A stretch of 64,000 nt of DNA from PALSA-1004 sp963829085 (GTDB taxonomy: Bacteria; Pseudomonadota; Gammaproteobacteria; Burkholderiales; SG8-41), in the NCBI GenBank assembly GCA_963829085.1, contig CAWHHJ010000015.1, positions 248,001-312,000 of the forward strand, in the 5' to 3' direction. The notes beneath the pieces were generated by a model, which saw only the letters and a program-made list of their open reading frames with translations, had not been told where the DNA came from and made no database searches. Both the position numbers and the translations under genes were made by a program. Below are positions 1 through 8,836 of this stretch, in pieces. Position 1 is the first letter of the stretch. The number at the start of each line of letters is the position of its first letter.

Positions 1-399
1 GTCGTGTGCGGAGATGAGGTGAAGAATTTTTCCCAGATCCACGTCGGCAACGATGTAAAAGTGACCTACAACGAAGCGCTCACGCTCGAGCTCCAGAAGG
101 TACGCAAGGCGTCAGCGCCAATGAGCAGTTCGTCATCCGTTTCGAGCGCAGCGCCCGGCAGTCAACCCGCAGCGACGGTGGGCTACCAGGCGACCGTGCT
201 CGCCGATGTAGTCGCGGTCGATCCGGCAAAAAGCATCATCTCGCTCAAGGGGCCGAATGGCAATGTAATGGACCTCAAAGTTCGAAACCCCGATCACTTC
301 AAGGTCGTCAAGAAGGGCGATCAGGTGGAGGCGACCTACAGCCAGGCCATAGCCATTGCGGTGACGCCCGCCGCTGATCAAAAGTCCAGCAAGAAATGA
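1..399 (+). CDS. Hypothetical periplasmic-type protein, C-terminal part (5' end outside window)
   Basis: The frame is open from the first base, so the true start lies upstream. About 132 residues are visible. Two similar segments can be seen: one near residues 5-38 and one near 65-118, each ending in a pattern like VGNDVKVTYNEAL or KGDQVEATYSQAI. They are separated by a Ser/Ala/Pro-rich linker (about residues 38-58). This suggests a duplicated small beta-rich domain of the kind seen in secreted hypothetical proteins. I do not recognise a named family and assign no function. The gene ends in a Lys/Ser-rich tail. Confidence 0.6.
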   Translation, partial: VVCGDEVKNFSQIHVGNDVKVTYNEALTLELQKVRKASAPMSSSSSVSSAAPGSQPAATVGYQATVLADVVAVDPAKSIISLKGPNGNVMDLKVRNPDHFKVVKKGDQVEATYSQAIAIAVTPAADQKSSKK

Positions 400-986
400 G
401 CATAGTTACCGCATCACGAAGCTCCGGTGCGGTGATCAAGTAGAACGGTGCAACGTCGTGCACACTGCCATCGGCGGTGTGTATGGCGGTGCGGCTGAAA
501 TCAACGCCGGCGTCAAGTCTGGGCGCCGCGGCAATGCGCGCCTGGCCCCGGCGTTTTTGTTGCTGAACTGGCCAACTCGCCGAGCGCAAGTATCGGAAGC
601 AGTCCCATCAAAGTCGCAGTAGCAGCGCCAATGTGGTATTACCCTACCTTCGTACCGCAAGCGACACTGAAACGGCCGGGCATGACCCTAACCTCCTGGA
701 CGTAGCAGTTGGGGCGCAAACCGCTCCGCTTTGCGGATGGGCATGAAGATGTTTGGTAGCAGTAGTAGGGCTTTGGTCTATCATGCCGGTCGCGCACTTG
801 CGCAGCGAGCACGCTGGTCCGAAGCATCGAGGTGGGGAATCACATGCTAATGGCGCGTCGCATCGTTGGACCAAGGTCCAATAGGATGCGCATTTCGTCG
901 ACCGCAAAATGCTCTATGGGAAAGTGCGTTGGCGGCATTGATCATGTCGCACTGAACTTTCTATTGCCATATCAAAGAGGTGCTTA
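400..986. other. Intergenic region with no convincing gene
   Basis: This gap of 587 bases has only short overlapping minus-strand reading frames with unnatural composition (rich in Arg, Cys and Pro) and no ribosome binding sites. The one feature that stands out is the perfect dyad at 866-881. The rest is presumably the leader and promoter of the operon that starts at 987. Confidence 0.6.
866..881. promoter_or_regulatory. Dyad TTGGACCAAGGTCCAA, putative operator upstream of the pta-ackA-pfl run
   Basis: The two 7-base arms TTGGACC and GGTCCAA are exact inverted repeats around AA. The dyad is centred about 113 bases before the ATG at 987. The same 16-mer recurs at 15265-15280 before another membrane gene. 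Read as TTGGA-N6-TCCAA, the geometry matches sites for Crp/Fnr-family dimers. Which regulator binds it is inference. The match to a fermentative operon makes an oxygen- or energy-responsive regulator attractive. Confidence 0.5.
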
Positions 987-3356
987 ATGGATACCGGAGC
1001 TCAACTCGCGCGCAGTCAGGAACTTTCGAGCAAGGTAGCGCAGCTTTATCAAAAGCGCTTGAAGATCGCGAAGGAGAAGTTCAGCGGACGCGTGCAGAAA
1101 GCCTATGCGGCCCACGCTGCGGAATTGACCGCCCATCCGCCCACCCCGATGGATATGTGGACGAATTTCTGGAACTACGGTGTCGATGTAGCTCAGCGCT
1201 CGATCCTGTTCTGGGACACGCTGCGGGAGCGCGGCAACAACTACCTCGAGCATGTCCAACAGGGGCAGCCGCCGGTGCTGCATTTCGATTTCGAGATGCT
1301 GGTCGACGCGCGCAAGTTCAAGCAGCCGGTCAACTATGCGCTGGTGCGCATCATTCCGCCGGCCGGCGTATCGGTCGATCCGAAGCGGCGGCCTTACATC
1401 ATCATCGATCCGCGCGCGGGCCATGGTCCCGGCATCGGCGGATTCAAGGACGATTCTCAGGTCGGCGTTGCGCTGCGCGAGGGCCATCCTGTTTACTTCG
1501 TAATCTTTTTTCGTGAGCCGGAGCCGGGGCAGACCCTGCTCGATGTATGCTCCGCCGAACAGCAGTTTGTGCGCAAGGTACGCGCGCTGCATCCCGATAG
1601 CCCCAAGCCGGCGCTTATCGGCAACTGCCAGGGTGGCTGGGCCGCGATGATGCTGGCCGCATCCGAGCCGGACGAAATGGGCCCGATCGTAATCAACGGC
1701 GCGCCGATGTCGTACTGGGGCGGCGCATGGCAGGAAGGCGAAGGCGACAATCCGATGCGGTATGCCGGCGGCATGCTGGGCGGCTCGTGGCTCGCGTCGT
1801 ATTCCGCCGACCTTGGCAACGGCGTATTCGACGGCGCCCATCTGGTTAAAAATTTCGAAGATCTGAATCCAGCAAATACTTTCTGGGACAAGTACTACCA
1901 CCTCTACGCCAATATCGACACCGAAAGGCCGCGCTTCCTCGAGTTCGAGCGCTGGTGGGGCGGCTTCTACCTGATGAACCGCGAGGAGATCGAATGGATC
2001 ACGCGCAATCTATTTGTCGGCAACAAGATCTGGAAGGGCGATGTTGAATCGAAGGCAGGCCACGTTTTTGACCTGCGTGAAATAAAGGTGCCGATCATCC
2101 TGTTTGCCTCAATGGGCGACAACATTACGCCGCCGCAGCAGGCATTCAACTGGATCGCCGATGTTTATACCAGCACCGAGGAAATCAAAGCGCGCGGTCA
2201 AGTGATCGTGGGACTGCTGCATCACGACATCGGTCATCTGGGCATCTTCGTCTCCGGCAAGGTGGCGAACAAAGAGCACAAGCAGATCGTCTCGGTGTTG
2301 AAGTCGGTCGAGATGTTGCCCCCGGGGCTCTACGGCATGCAGATCAAGGCAGTCGAGGGGGGCGCAGGCAAGACAGAATATGAAGTCGAATTCCACGAGC
2401 ACCAGCTCGAGGACATCACGAAGCGGCTGAACCGCCTGCAGCGCAACGACGAGAAACCGTTCGAGGCGGTAGCCGCGATTTCCGAATTCAACCAGCGCGG
2501 CTATGAGATGTTTGCGCAGCCGATGGTGCGGTCGATGTCCAACGACTTCACCGCGAAGCTCCGACGCGAACTCCATCCGCTGCGGTCTCAGCGGTGGGCA
2601 ATTTCCGATTCCAATCCGTTGCTTGCGTGGCTTGCGCCCGCTGCGCAAACAGTCAAGGCCCAGCGCAAGGCTCTGGCCCCGAATAACGCGGCGCGCACAA
2701 CCGAGAAGCTGATGGCCGAGCTGGTCAGCGCCTCGCTAGACTTGTATCGCGGAATGCGCGACGCCGCGACCGAGGCGTTTTTCTTTCAGACCTACGGCAG
2801 CATGTTCTCTGTTTACCTCGCGGACAAGCAGCTGGCTGACGGCGGTGAGGCGCCAGTTTCCGACCCGCGCGAGTTGCCGTTCGTCAAGGAAGCGCTTGCG
2901 TCGATCGCCGAAGGTGGCTACGACGAAGCGTTTGCCCGCGTCGGCTTCTTGATTGCGCGCAAAGGCGATCTGCCGCTGTCGCGTCTCACGATGCGGCAGG
3001 AAATGCAGAAGGATTACGCGGATTTCGTGCCGAAGGTAGCGATGGATCAGTGGCGGCGAATTCGCGGCGAGCAGGAAATCATAGCGCGCTACGAACCCGA
3101 GCGGGCGATAGCGACGCTGCCGAAACTGCTCAGCGACCCCGCCGAGCGCGAACGCCTACTGATGCTGATTGATCGAGTGCTGGTCGACGAACGGTTGCAG
3201 AGCGATAAGCCGACGCCTGAACAGTTGGCGATGGTCGAGCGGATTCGCGCGGCATTGAGCCAACGCCCGGCCGCCGGACGCCCGCTCGCGGCGGTCGGGA
3301 AAGCCGGCACTCGAAGTTCTGGACGTAATGGCGGGAGTGCGAGGCACATGGAATGA
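987..3356 (+). CDS. DUF3141 family alpha/beta hydrolase, PhaC-like
   Basis: A protein of 789 residues of the DUF3141 family, distantly related to class I polyhydroxyalkanoate synthases. The nucleophile elbow reads GNCQGG, with Cys in place of Ser (Cys214). Asp378 (in MGDNITPP) and His417 (in IGHLG) complete a triad like that of PHA synthase. About 100 residues precede the hydrolase fold, and a long helical region of some 350 residues follows it. The start is the ATG preceded by AAAGAGG at 974-980. It is the first gene of the operon, 16 bases before pta. In vivo substrate is unknown. An acyl thioester or a storage polymer intermediate would fit both fold and neighbours, but that is inference. 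Confidence 0.9.
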   Translation: MDTGAQLARSQELSSKVAQLYQKRLKIAKEKFSGRVQKAYAAHAAELTAHPPTPMDMWTNFWNYGVDVAQRSILFWDTLRERGNNYLEHVQQGQPPVLHFDFEMLVDARKFKQPVNYALVRIIPPAGVSVDPKRRPYIIIDPRAGHGPGIGGFKDDSQVGVALREGHPVYFVIFFREPEPGQTLLDVCSAEQQFVRKVRALHPDSPKPALIGNCQGGWAAMMLAASEPDEMGPIVINGAPMSYWGGAWQEGEGDNPMRYAGGMLGGSWLASYSADLGNGVFDGAHLVKNFEDLNPANTFWDKYYHLYANIDTERPRFLEFERWWGGFYLMNREEIEWITRNLFVGNKIWKGDVESKAGHVFDLREIKVPIILFASMGDNITPPQQAFNWIADVYTSTEEIKARGQVIVGLLHHDIGHLGIFVSGKVANKEHKQIVSVLKSVEMLPPGLYGMQIKAVEGGAGKTEYEVEFHEHQLEDITKRLNRLQRNDEKPFEAVAAISEFNQRGYEMFAQPMVRSMSNDFTAKLRRELHPLRSQRWAISDSNPLLAWLAPAAQTVKAQRKALAPNNAARTTEKLMAELVSASLDLYRGMRDAATEAFFFQTYGSMFSVYLADKQLADGGEAPVSDPRELPFVKEALASIAEGGYDEAFARVGFLIARKGDLPLSRLTMRQEMQKDYADFVPKVAMDQWRRIRGEQEIIARYEPERAIATLPKLLSDPAERERLLMLIDRVLVDERLQSDKPTPEQLAMVERIRAALSQRPAAGRPLAAVGKAGTRSSGRNGGSARHME

Positions 3357-3372
3357 CTAGAGACAGAGTTTC

Positions 3373-4317
3373 ATGATGGAAAAAGCACACGCCAAGTATG
3401 AGCGCCTGATCGCCAGGTGCAAATCGCTACCTCCGACGCCGACAGCCGTCGCGCATCCCTGCGATGAGGGGTCACTCACAGCCGCAGTGGACGCCGCGAA
3501 GGCCGGGTTGATCGCGCCGATTCTCGTTGGCCCGGGCGCGCGCATCAAGGAGGTCGCCGCGAAGGCGGGGCTCGACATCAGCGGCTATCCGCTGGTTGAA
3601 GCGGCATTCAGCCAGGATTCCGCTGATAAAGCAGTTGCTGAGGTCCGCGCCGGACGTGCCGAGGCGCTGATGAAAGGCAGCCTGCATACGGACGAGCTAA
3701 TGAGCGCGGTCGTGAAGCGCGACACCGGCCTGCGCACCGCCCGCCGCATCAGCCATTGCTTCGTTATGGACGTGCCCGGGCGGACCGATGCGCTGATCAT
3801 TACGGACGCCGCAGTCAATATCGCTCCCACACTCAAGGACAAGGTCCACATCGCTCAAAACGCGATCGACCTCGCGCACGACCTCGGCGCGCCCGAGGTA
3901 CGGGTGGCCATCCTGTCGGCGATGGAAACGGTGAATCCCGATGTGCCGTCGACGCTTGAAGCGGCCGCACTGTGCAAGATGGCAGACCGCGGGCAGATCA
4001 CCGGCGGCGTGCTGGACGGGCCGCTGGCGCTCGATAATGCAATCAGCCCGGAAGCCGCCAAGATCAAGAAGATCGAATCTCCAGTCGCAGGCCGCGCCAA
4101 CGTGTTGCTGGTGCCCGATCTCGAAGCAGGCAATATGCTCGCCAAGAGTCTGACGTTTCTCGCCGGCGCAGACGCCGCCGGCATCGTGCTGGGCGCGCGC
4201 GTGCCGATCATACTCACAAGCCGTGCGGACTCCCTGATCGCCCGCATGGCGTCGTGCGCTGTGGCGTCGCTGGTTGCGGCAGCGCGCCGATCAAGCAGCG
4301 CCAAAGCCGTGGGGTAA
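3373..4317 (+). CDS. pta: Phosphate acetyltransferase (PTA/PTB family)
   Basis: A protein of 314 residues matching the phosphate acetyl/butyryl transferase fold. It transfers the acetyl group from acetyl-CoA to phosphate, giving acetyl phosphate for the acetate kinase encoded 4 bases downstream. Typical stretches are MKGSLHTDEL near residue 100, the DVPGRTDALIITDAAVN block after it, and the C-terminal VLGARVPIILTSRADS near residue 275. It is the short form, without the MaoC-like hydratase domain found in some bacterial homologues and without the long N-terminal domains of enterobacterial Pta. Two ATG codons (3373 and 3376) are adjacent and I took the first. A butyryl specificity cannot be excluded, although pfl in the same run argues for acetyl. 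Confidence 0.9.
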   Translation: MMEKAHAKYERLIARCKSLPPTPTAVAHPCDEGSLTAAVDAAKAGLIAPILVGPGARIKEVAAKAGLDISGYPLVEAAFSQDSADKAVAEVRAGRAEALMKGSLHTDELMSAVVKRDTGLRTARRISHCFVMDVPGRTDALIITDAAVNIAPTLKDKVHIAQNAIDLAHDLGAPEVRVAILSAMETVNPDVPSTLEAAALCKMADRGQITGGVLDGPLALDNAISPEAAKIKKIESPVAGRANVLLVPDLEAGNMLAKSLTFLAGADAAGIVLGARVPIILTSRADSLIARMASCAVASLVAAARRSSSAKAVG

Positions 4318-4321
4318 AGCA

Positions 4322-5509
4322 ATGGCCGACGCAATCCTGGTGCTCAATGCCGGTTCGTCGAGCATCAAGTTCTCGCTGTTCACCATCGCTGACGATCAGC
4401 TGGCCCTCAACGTCCGCGGTCAAGTCGAAGGACTGTACACCGCGCCGAAGTTCAGCGCCAAAGATGCTGCCGGTGCGGTCGCTGGTGAGCGCAGCTGGGA
4501 CAGCGGCACCCGCCTGGGACACGACGGCGCGATTGAATATCTCACTGAGTTTCTGCGCGCCGGCGGCACTAAACACAAGCTGACGGCCGTTGGTCACCGC
4601 GTGGTGCACGGCGGTCTCGACTTCGGGGAGCCGACTCTCGTCGACAACCAGAGTATTGCGCGGCTCGAAAAGTATATCCCGCTAGCCCCGCTGCACCAGC
4701 CGCACAATCTGTCGCCCATCCGCATCCTGCGTGAGCTCATGCCTGCTTTGCCGCAGGTCGCATGCTTCGACACTGCGTTTCACCGGGCGCAGCCGGAACT
4801 GGCGCAAGCTTTCGCGCTACCCGCGTCTATCACCGAGCGCGGCGTTCGCCGATACGGTTTCCATGGCTTGTCCTATGAGTACATCGCGAGCGCATTGCCG
4901 GCCATCGATGCCAAAGCAGCGGCGGGACGCGTAGTAGTCGCGCATCTCGGTAACGGTGCCAGCATGTGTGCAATCAAAGCCGGCAGAAGCGTCGCGAGCA
5001 CGATGGGATTCACGGCGGTTGATGGTCTACCAATGGGCACGCGCTGCGGCTCGCTCGATCCCGGCGTCATGCTCTATCTCATCGACGAGCTGAAAATGGA
5101 TGCGCGTGCGATTGAGAAGCTGATCTACCAGCAATCGGGGCTGCTCGGCGTCTCCGGAATTTCCAGCGATATGCGTGCGCTGCTCGCGAGCAAGGAGCCG
5201 CGCGCGAAGCTCGCCGTGGATCTCTTCACCTATCGCATCGGCCGGGAGCTCGGTTCACTGGCCGCAGCCCTCGGCGGTCTCGATGCGCTGGTGTTCACGG
5301 GCGGCATAGGCGAGCGCGCAGTCGCCATCCGCGAGCGCGTGTGTGTCGATGCAGCCTGGCTCGGCGTGACGCTCGATGCGGCCGCGAATACGAAAGACGG
5401 GCCGCGCATCAGCACGCCGGCAAGCCGGGTTGCCGCATGGGTGGTGCCGACGAATGAAGAACTGATGATCGCGCGCCATACACGGCGCTTGATAGCGAAG
5501 TCCGCTTAA
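4322..5509 (+). CDS. ackA: Acetate kinase
   Basis: A protein of 395 residues, the usual length. It catalyses acetyl phosphate plus ADP to acetate plus ATP in the cytoplasm. The start was set at the ATG giving MADAILVLNAGSSSIKFS, the classic N-terminal ASKHA phosphate motif. A longer frame from 4274 overlaps pta and has no family support. Further signatures are GHRVVHGG near residue 95, CFDTAFH near 150, GFHGLSYEY near 180, HLGNGAS near 210 and FTGGIGE near 325. It sits 4 bases after the pta stop and is followed after 26 bases by pflB, so the three are almost certainly co-transcribed. Confidence 0.95.
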   Translation: MADAILVLNAGSSSIKFSLFTIADDQLALNVRGQVEGLYTAPKFSAKDAAGAVAGERSWDSGTRLGHDGAIEYLTEFLRAGGTKHKLTAVGHRVVHGGLDFGEPTLVDNQSIARLEKYIPLAPLHQPHNLSPIRILRELMPALPQVACFDTAFHRAQPELAQAFALPASITERGVRRYGFHGLSYEYIASALPAIDAKAAAGRVVVAHLGNGASMCAIKAGRSVASTMGFTAVDGLPMGTRCGSLDPGVMLYLIDELKMDARAIEKLIYQQSGLLGVSGISSDMRALLASKEPRAKLAVDLFTYRIGRELGSLAAALGGLDALVFTGGIGERAVAIRERVCVDAAWLGVTLDAAANTKDGPRISTPASRVAAWVVPTNEELMIARHTRRLIAKSA

Positions 5510-5535
5510 CTGTTTCATTACGACCGGAGGAGAGT

Positions 5536-7791
5536 ATGTCAGCGAATCTGAAACCGTCACAGGATAAATGGGAACACGCATGGCGGACGTTCACGCCGGG
5601 GATATGGCAGGAACGTGTGAACGTGCGCGACTTCATCCAGCGCAATTACAAGCCGTATGAAGGCGACGGCAAATTTCTGGCTGGCCCGACCGCCCGCACT
5701 AAGGCGATGTGGCAAAAGCTGCAGCCTTTGCTCGCGAAGGAACGCGAGAAGGGCATCCTCGACGTCTCGCAGGTGCCCGCGGGCATTCTTGCGCACGCCC
5801 CCGGCTATATCGACAAGGCGACTGAAATTATCGTCGGCCTGCAGACGGACGAGCCGCTCAAACGCGCGATCATGCCGTTCGGCGGCTGGCGCGTCGTCGC
5901 GGACAGTCTCAAGGCGTACAACTATACGCCCGATGAAAGAGTCGGCGAAATTTTCACGAAGTATCGCAAGACCCACAACGACGGCGTATTCGACGCGTAC
6001 ACACCGGAAATCAGGAAGGCACGCTCGTCGGGCATCGTCACCGGACTGCCCGATGCGTACGGCCGCGGCCGCATCGTCGGCGACTATCGCCGCGTTGCGC
6101 TTTACGGCGTCGATTTTCTGATCGAAGACAAGAAGCGCGAAAAAGCCGAGCTCGACGACCGTCATTCGACTGAAGACATCATTCGCTTACGGGAAGAGCT
6201 CTCCGAGCAGATGCGCTCGTTGAAGGAACTGAGCGAGATGGCGAAGACCTATGGGTACGACATCTCGGGACCGGCATCGACCGCGCGTGAAGCCGTGCAA
6301 TGGACGTACTTCGGCTACCTTGCCGCGATCAAGCAACAGAACGGCGCGGCAATGTCGGCTGGCCGTCTCTCGACATTCTGGGACGTTTATTTCGAGCGCG
6401 ACATTCGCGAAGGCACACTCAACGAATCGCAGGCGCAGGAAATCATCGACGATCTCATCATTAAATGGCGCATCGTCCGCTTCCTGCGGGCACCGGCGTA
6501 TAACGAGCTGTTTTCGGGCGACCCGGTATGGGTTACCGAAGTCATCGGCGGCATGGGCGAAGACGGACGCACGCTCGTGACCAAGACCGCGTTTCGCATG
6601 CTGCACACGCTGAACAATTTGGGGCCGGCGCCGGAACCGAATCTGACGGTGTTCTGGTCGCCGCGCTTGCCGGTCGGGTTCAAGCGTTTCGCGATCAAGG
6701 CGTCGATCGACACGAGTTCGATCCAATACGAATCCGACGATCTGATGCGGCCCAAGTCCGGCGATGACGCTTGCATCGCCTGCTGTGTATCAGCAATGCG
6801 GGTCGGCAAGCAGATGCAGTTCTTCGGCGCGCGGGTCAACCTGCCCAAGACGCTGCTCTATGCATTGAACGGCGGGCGCGATGAAATTACCGGCGAACAG
6901 ATCGGCCCGATGCTCGCGCCGATCGAGGGCGATCAGTTGACCTACGACGATGTCATGGCCCGCCTCGATCCGATGATGGACTGGCTCGCCAAAACGTACG
7001 TGAATGCCCTCAACTGCATTCATTACATGCACGACAAGTATTGCTATGAAGCAGTTGAAATGGCGCTGCACGATCGCGACGTTCTGCGCACGCTGGCGTG
7101 CGGCATCGCCGGACTCTCGCATGCAGCCGATAGTTTGTCGGCGATCAAATTTGCCAAAGTGAAACCAGTGCGCGACGACCGCGGACTGATCGTCGATTTC
7201 AAGACGGAAGGCGAGTTTCCATACTATGGCAACAATGACGACCGCGCGGACGACATCGCCAAGATGCTGGTGACGCTGATGATGAACAAGATCCGCGAAT
7301 ACCCGGCGTATCGCAATGCCACACATACCCAGTCAGTGTTGACCATCACCTCGAACGTCGTCTACGGCAAATCCACCGGCAACCTGCCGGATGGCCGCCG
7401 TCTCGGCGAGCCGTTCGCCCCCGGCGCCAATCCGTCGAACGGGCGCGACTCTCACGGTGCGCTTTCTGCGCTCATGTCAGTCGCGAAAATTCCGTACGAC
7501 GACTCGGAGGATGGCATCTCGCTCACGCTGTCCGTCGTGCCCAGTGCGCTCGGCAGCGAAAACGATCGCCTGGACCGCGGGTGCAACGCGCTCGACGCCT
7601 ATTTTTCGAGCGGCGGCTTTCACGTGAATGTCAACGTGCTTGATCGAGAGACGCTGAAGGACGCGATGAAGAACCCGGACAAGTACCCGCAGCTCACGGT
7701 ACGCGTCTCCGGCTACGCGGTGAATTTCGTCAAGCTGACCAAGGCCCAGCAGATGGATGTCATCAACCGCACTTTCCACGGGTCGATGTAA
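5536..7791 (+). CDS. pflB: Formate C-acetyltransferase (pyruvate formate-lyase)
   Basis: A protein of 751 residues, close to the 760 of the Escherichia coli enzyme. It cleaves pyruvate with CoA to acetyl-CoA and formate by a glycyl radical mechanism. The active-site cysteine pair lies in CIACCVS (Cys416-Cys417). The double Cys is diagnostic of pyruvate formate-lyase as against diol dehydratase-like relatives. The C-terminal glycyl radical loop RVSGYAV places the radical on Gly726. The ribosome binding site GGAGGAG at 5526-5532 is strong. The product needs an S-adenosylmethionine-dependent activase, which is encoded next. Such enzymes are destroyed by oxygen, so expression is expected under low oxygen. 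Confidence 0.96.
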   Translation: MSANLKPSQDKWEHAWRTFTPGIWQERVNVRDFIQRNYKPYEGDGKFLAGPTARTKAMWQKLQPLLAKEREKGILDVSQVPAGILAHAPGYIDKATEIIVGLQTDEPLKRAIMPFGGWRVVADSLKAYNYTPDERVGEIFTKYRKTHNDGVFDAYTPEIRKARSSGIVTGLPDAYGRGRIVGDYRRVALYGVDFLIEDKKREKAELDDRHSTEDIIRLREELSEQMRSLKELSEMAKTYGYDISGPASTAREAVQWTYFGYLAAIKQQNGAAMSAGRLSTFWDVYFERDIREGTLNESQAQEIIDDLIIKWRIVRFLRAPAYNELFSGDPVWVTEVIGGMGEDGRTLVTKTAFRMLHTLNNLGPAPEPNLTVFWSPRLPVGFKRFAIKASIDTSSIQYESDDLMRPKSGDDACIACCVSAMRVGKQMQFFGARVNLPKTLLYALNGGRDEITGEQIGPMLAPIEGDQLTYDDVMARLDPMMDWLAKTYVNALNCIHYMHDKYCYEAVEMALHDRDVLRTLACGIAGLSHAADSLSAIKFAKVKPVRDDRGLIVDFKTEGEFPYYGNNDDRADDIAKMLVTLMMNKIREYPAYRNATHTQSVLTITSNVVYGKSTGNLPDGRRLGEPFAPGANPSNGRDSHGALSALMSVAKIPYDDSEDGISLTLSVVPSALGSENDRLDRGCNALDAYFSSGGFHVNVNVLDRETLKDAMKNPDKYPQLTVRVSGYAVNFVKLTKAQQMDVINRTFHGSM

Positions 7792-7845
7792 TGCGGGTGT
7801 AGCGCCGTGAGTTATCCAGCGAGGAGATCGGTGGAACACGGATCA

Positions 7846-7869
7846 GCGGCCGCGTACTTTCGCGGCTGC
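7846..7869 (+). other. Stem-loop between pflB and the activase gene
   Basis: A 9-base arm GCGGCCGCG and its partner CGCGGCTGC (one G:U pair) enclose the loop TACTTT. There is no T-run after it, so it is not a classical terminator. It could be an mRNA processing or stability element that lowers activase synthesis relative to the enzyme. That role is inference. Confidence 0.35.
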
Positions 7870-7955
7870 GACCATGAAGGTGATGGCGCGGCGAGCGGCG
7901 CTGGAAACTCACGTAACGCGCCGGGTTATTCCCGCAGCATCGAAGAGGAGCCAAA

Positions 7956-8817
7956 TTGAGTCAATCACTGGTCGGCAGCCGCTACGAGATGCATGTCGCA
8001 AAAGAAGGCGTCGCGGAGGGCAAGCAGGACAAAGATTACTTCGCAATCTATGCGACCGATGTCGAGGAGTCGGCGAAGGCCGGGGACGATGTCACCGGAT
8101 ACGTGCATTCGTATGAGGTGGGCAGCACGGTCGACGGCCCCGGGTTGCGCTTTGTCGCGTTTCTCACCGGCTGCCTGCTGCGCTGTCAGGTACTGCCACA
8201 ACCCCGATACCTGGCACAAACGTAACGGGAAGCCGGTGACGGTCGCGCGCGCGATGCAGGTAATCGGCAAGTACGCGCACGTGTTGAAGATCAGCAAAGG
8301 CGGCATCACGCTTTCGGGCGGAGAGCCGCAGCTTCAGCGCGATTTCGTTACAGAGGTCTTTCGCCGCTGCAAGCAGCTCGGTCTTCACACCTGTCTCGAC
8401 ACATCAGGACGGCTCGGTGAAAAGTTTTCCGACAAAGATCTGCTCGACATTGATCTGCATCTGCTGGATATCAAATCCGGCGATCCGGAGATCTATAAAA
8501 AAGTAACCCGCCAGCCGCTGCAGCCCACGCTCGATTACGCGACCCGGTTATCGGCGCTCGGCAGGCCGATGTGGATACGTTACGTGCTGGTTGCGGGGCT
8601 CACCGACGGCGAAGACAACGTCGAACGCGTGGCGGCTTTCGTCGGCGGGCTAAAGAGCGTCGAGCGCGTCGAGATTCTGCGCTTCCATCAGATGGGCAGC
8701 GACAAGTGGGAAAAGCTCGGCCTCAAGTATTCGCTCAAGGACGTCGAACCCCCTGACCCTGTATTGAGCGAGCGCGTGCGCAATCAGTTTCGCAGTCATG
8801 GCTTAACGGTTTACTGA
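7956..8817 (+). CDS. pflA: Pyruvate formate-lyase activating enzyme (radical SAM), frameshifted
   Basis: About 286 residues when read across one lesion. It would install the glycyl radical on PflB using S-adenosylmethionine and a [4Fe-4S] cluster. The first part, from a TTG start after GAAGAGGAG, holds YEVGSTVDGPGLRFV and begins the cluster motif GCLLRC. The second frame continues YCHNPDTWHKRNGKPVT, then the GGITLSGGEP motif, and ends GLTVY. The CxxxCxxC motif is restored only if one G of the pair at 8189-8190 is removed. As printed, translation stops at 8225. The N-terminus carries about 45 residues before the usual family start. Everything outside the single extra base is well conserved, so a sequence error is at least as likely as a dead gene. 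Confidence 0.85.
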
Positions 8818-8836
8818 AAAATTCGACGGAGGAATC

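Noticed and set aside
984..1901. A 305-residue minus-strand frame opposite the DUF3141 gene
   Set aside because: It lies fully antisense to a strongly conserved gene and reads as Arg/Ala-rich shadow sequence.
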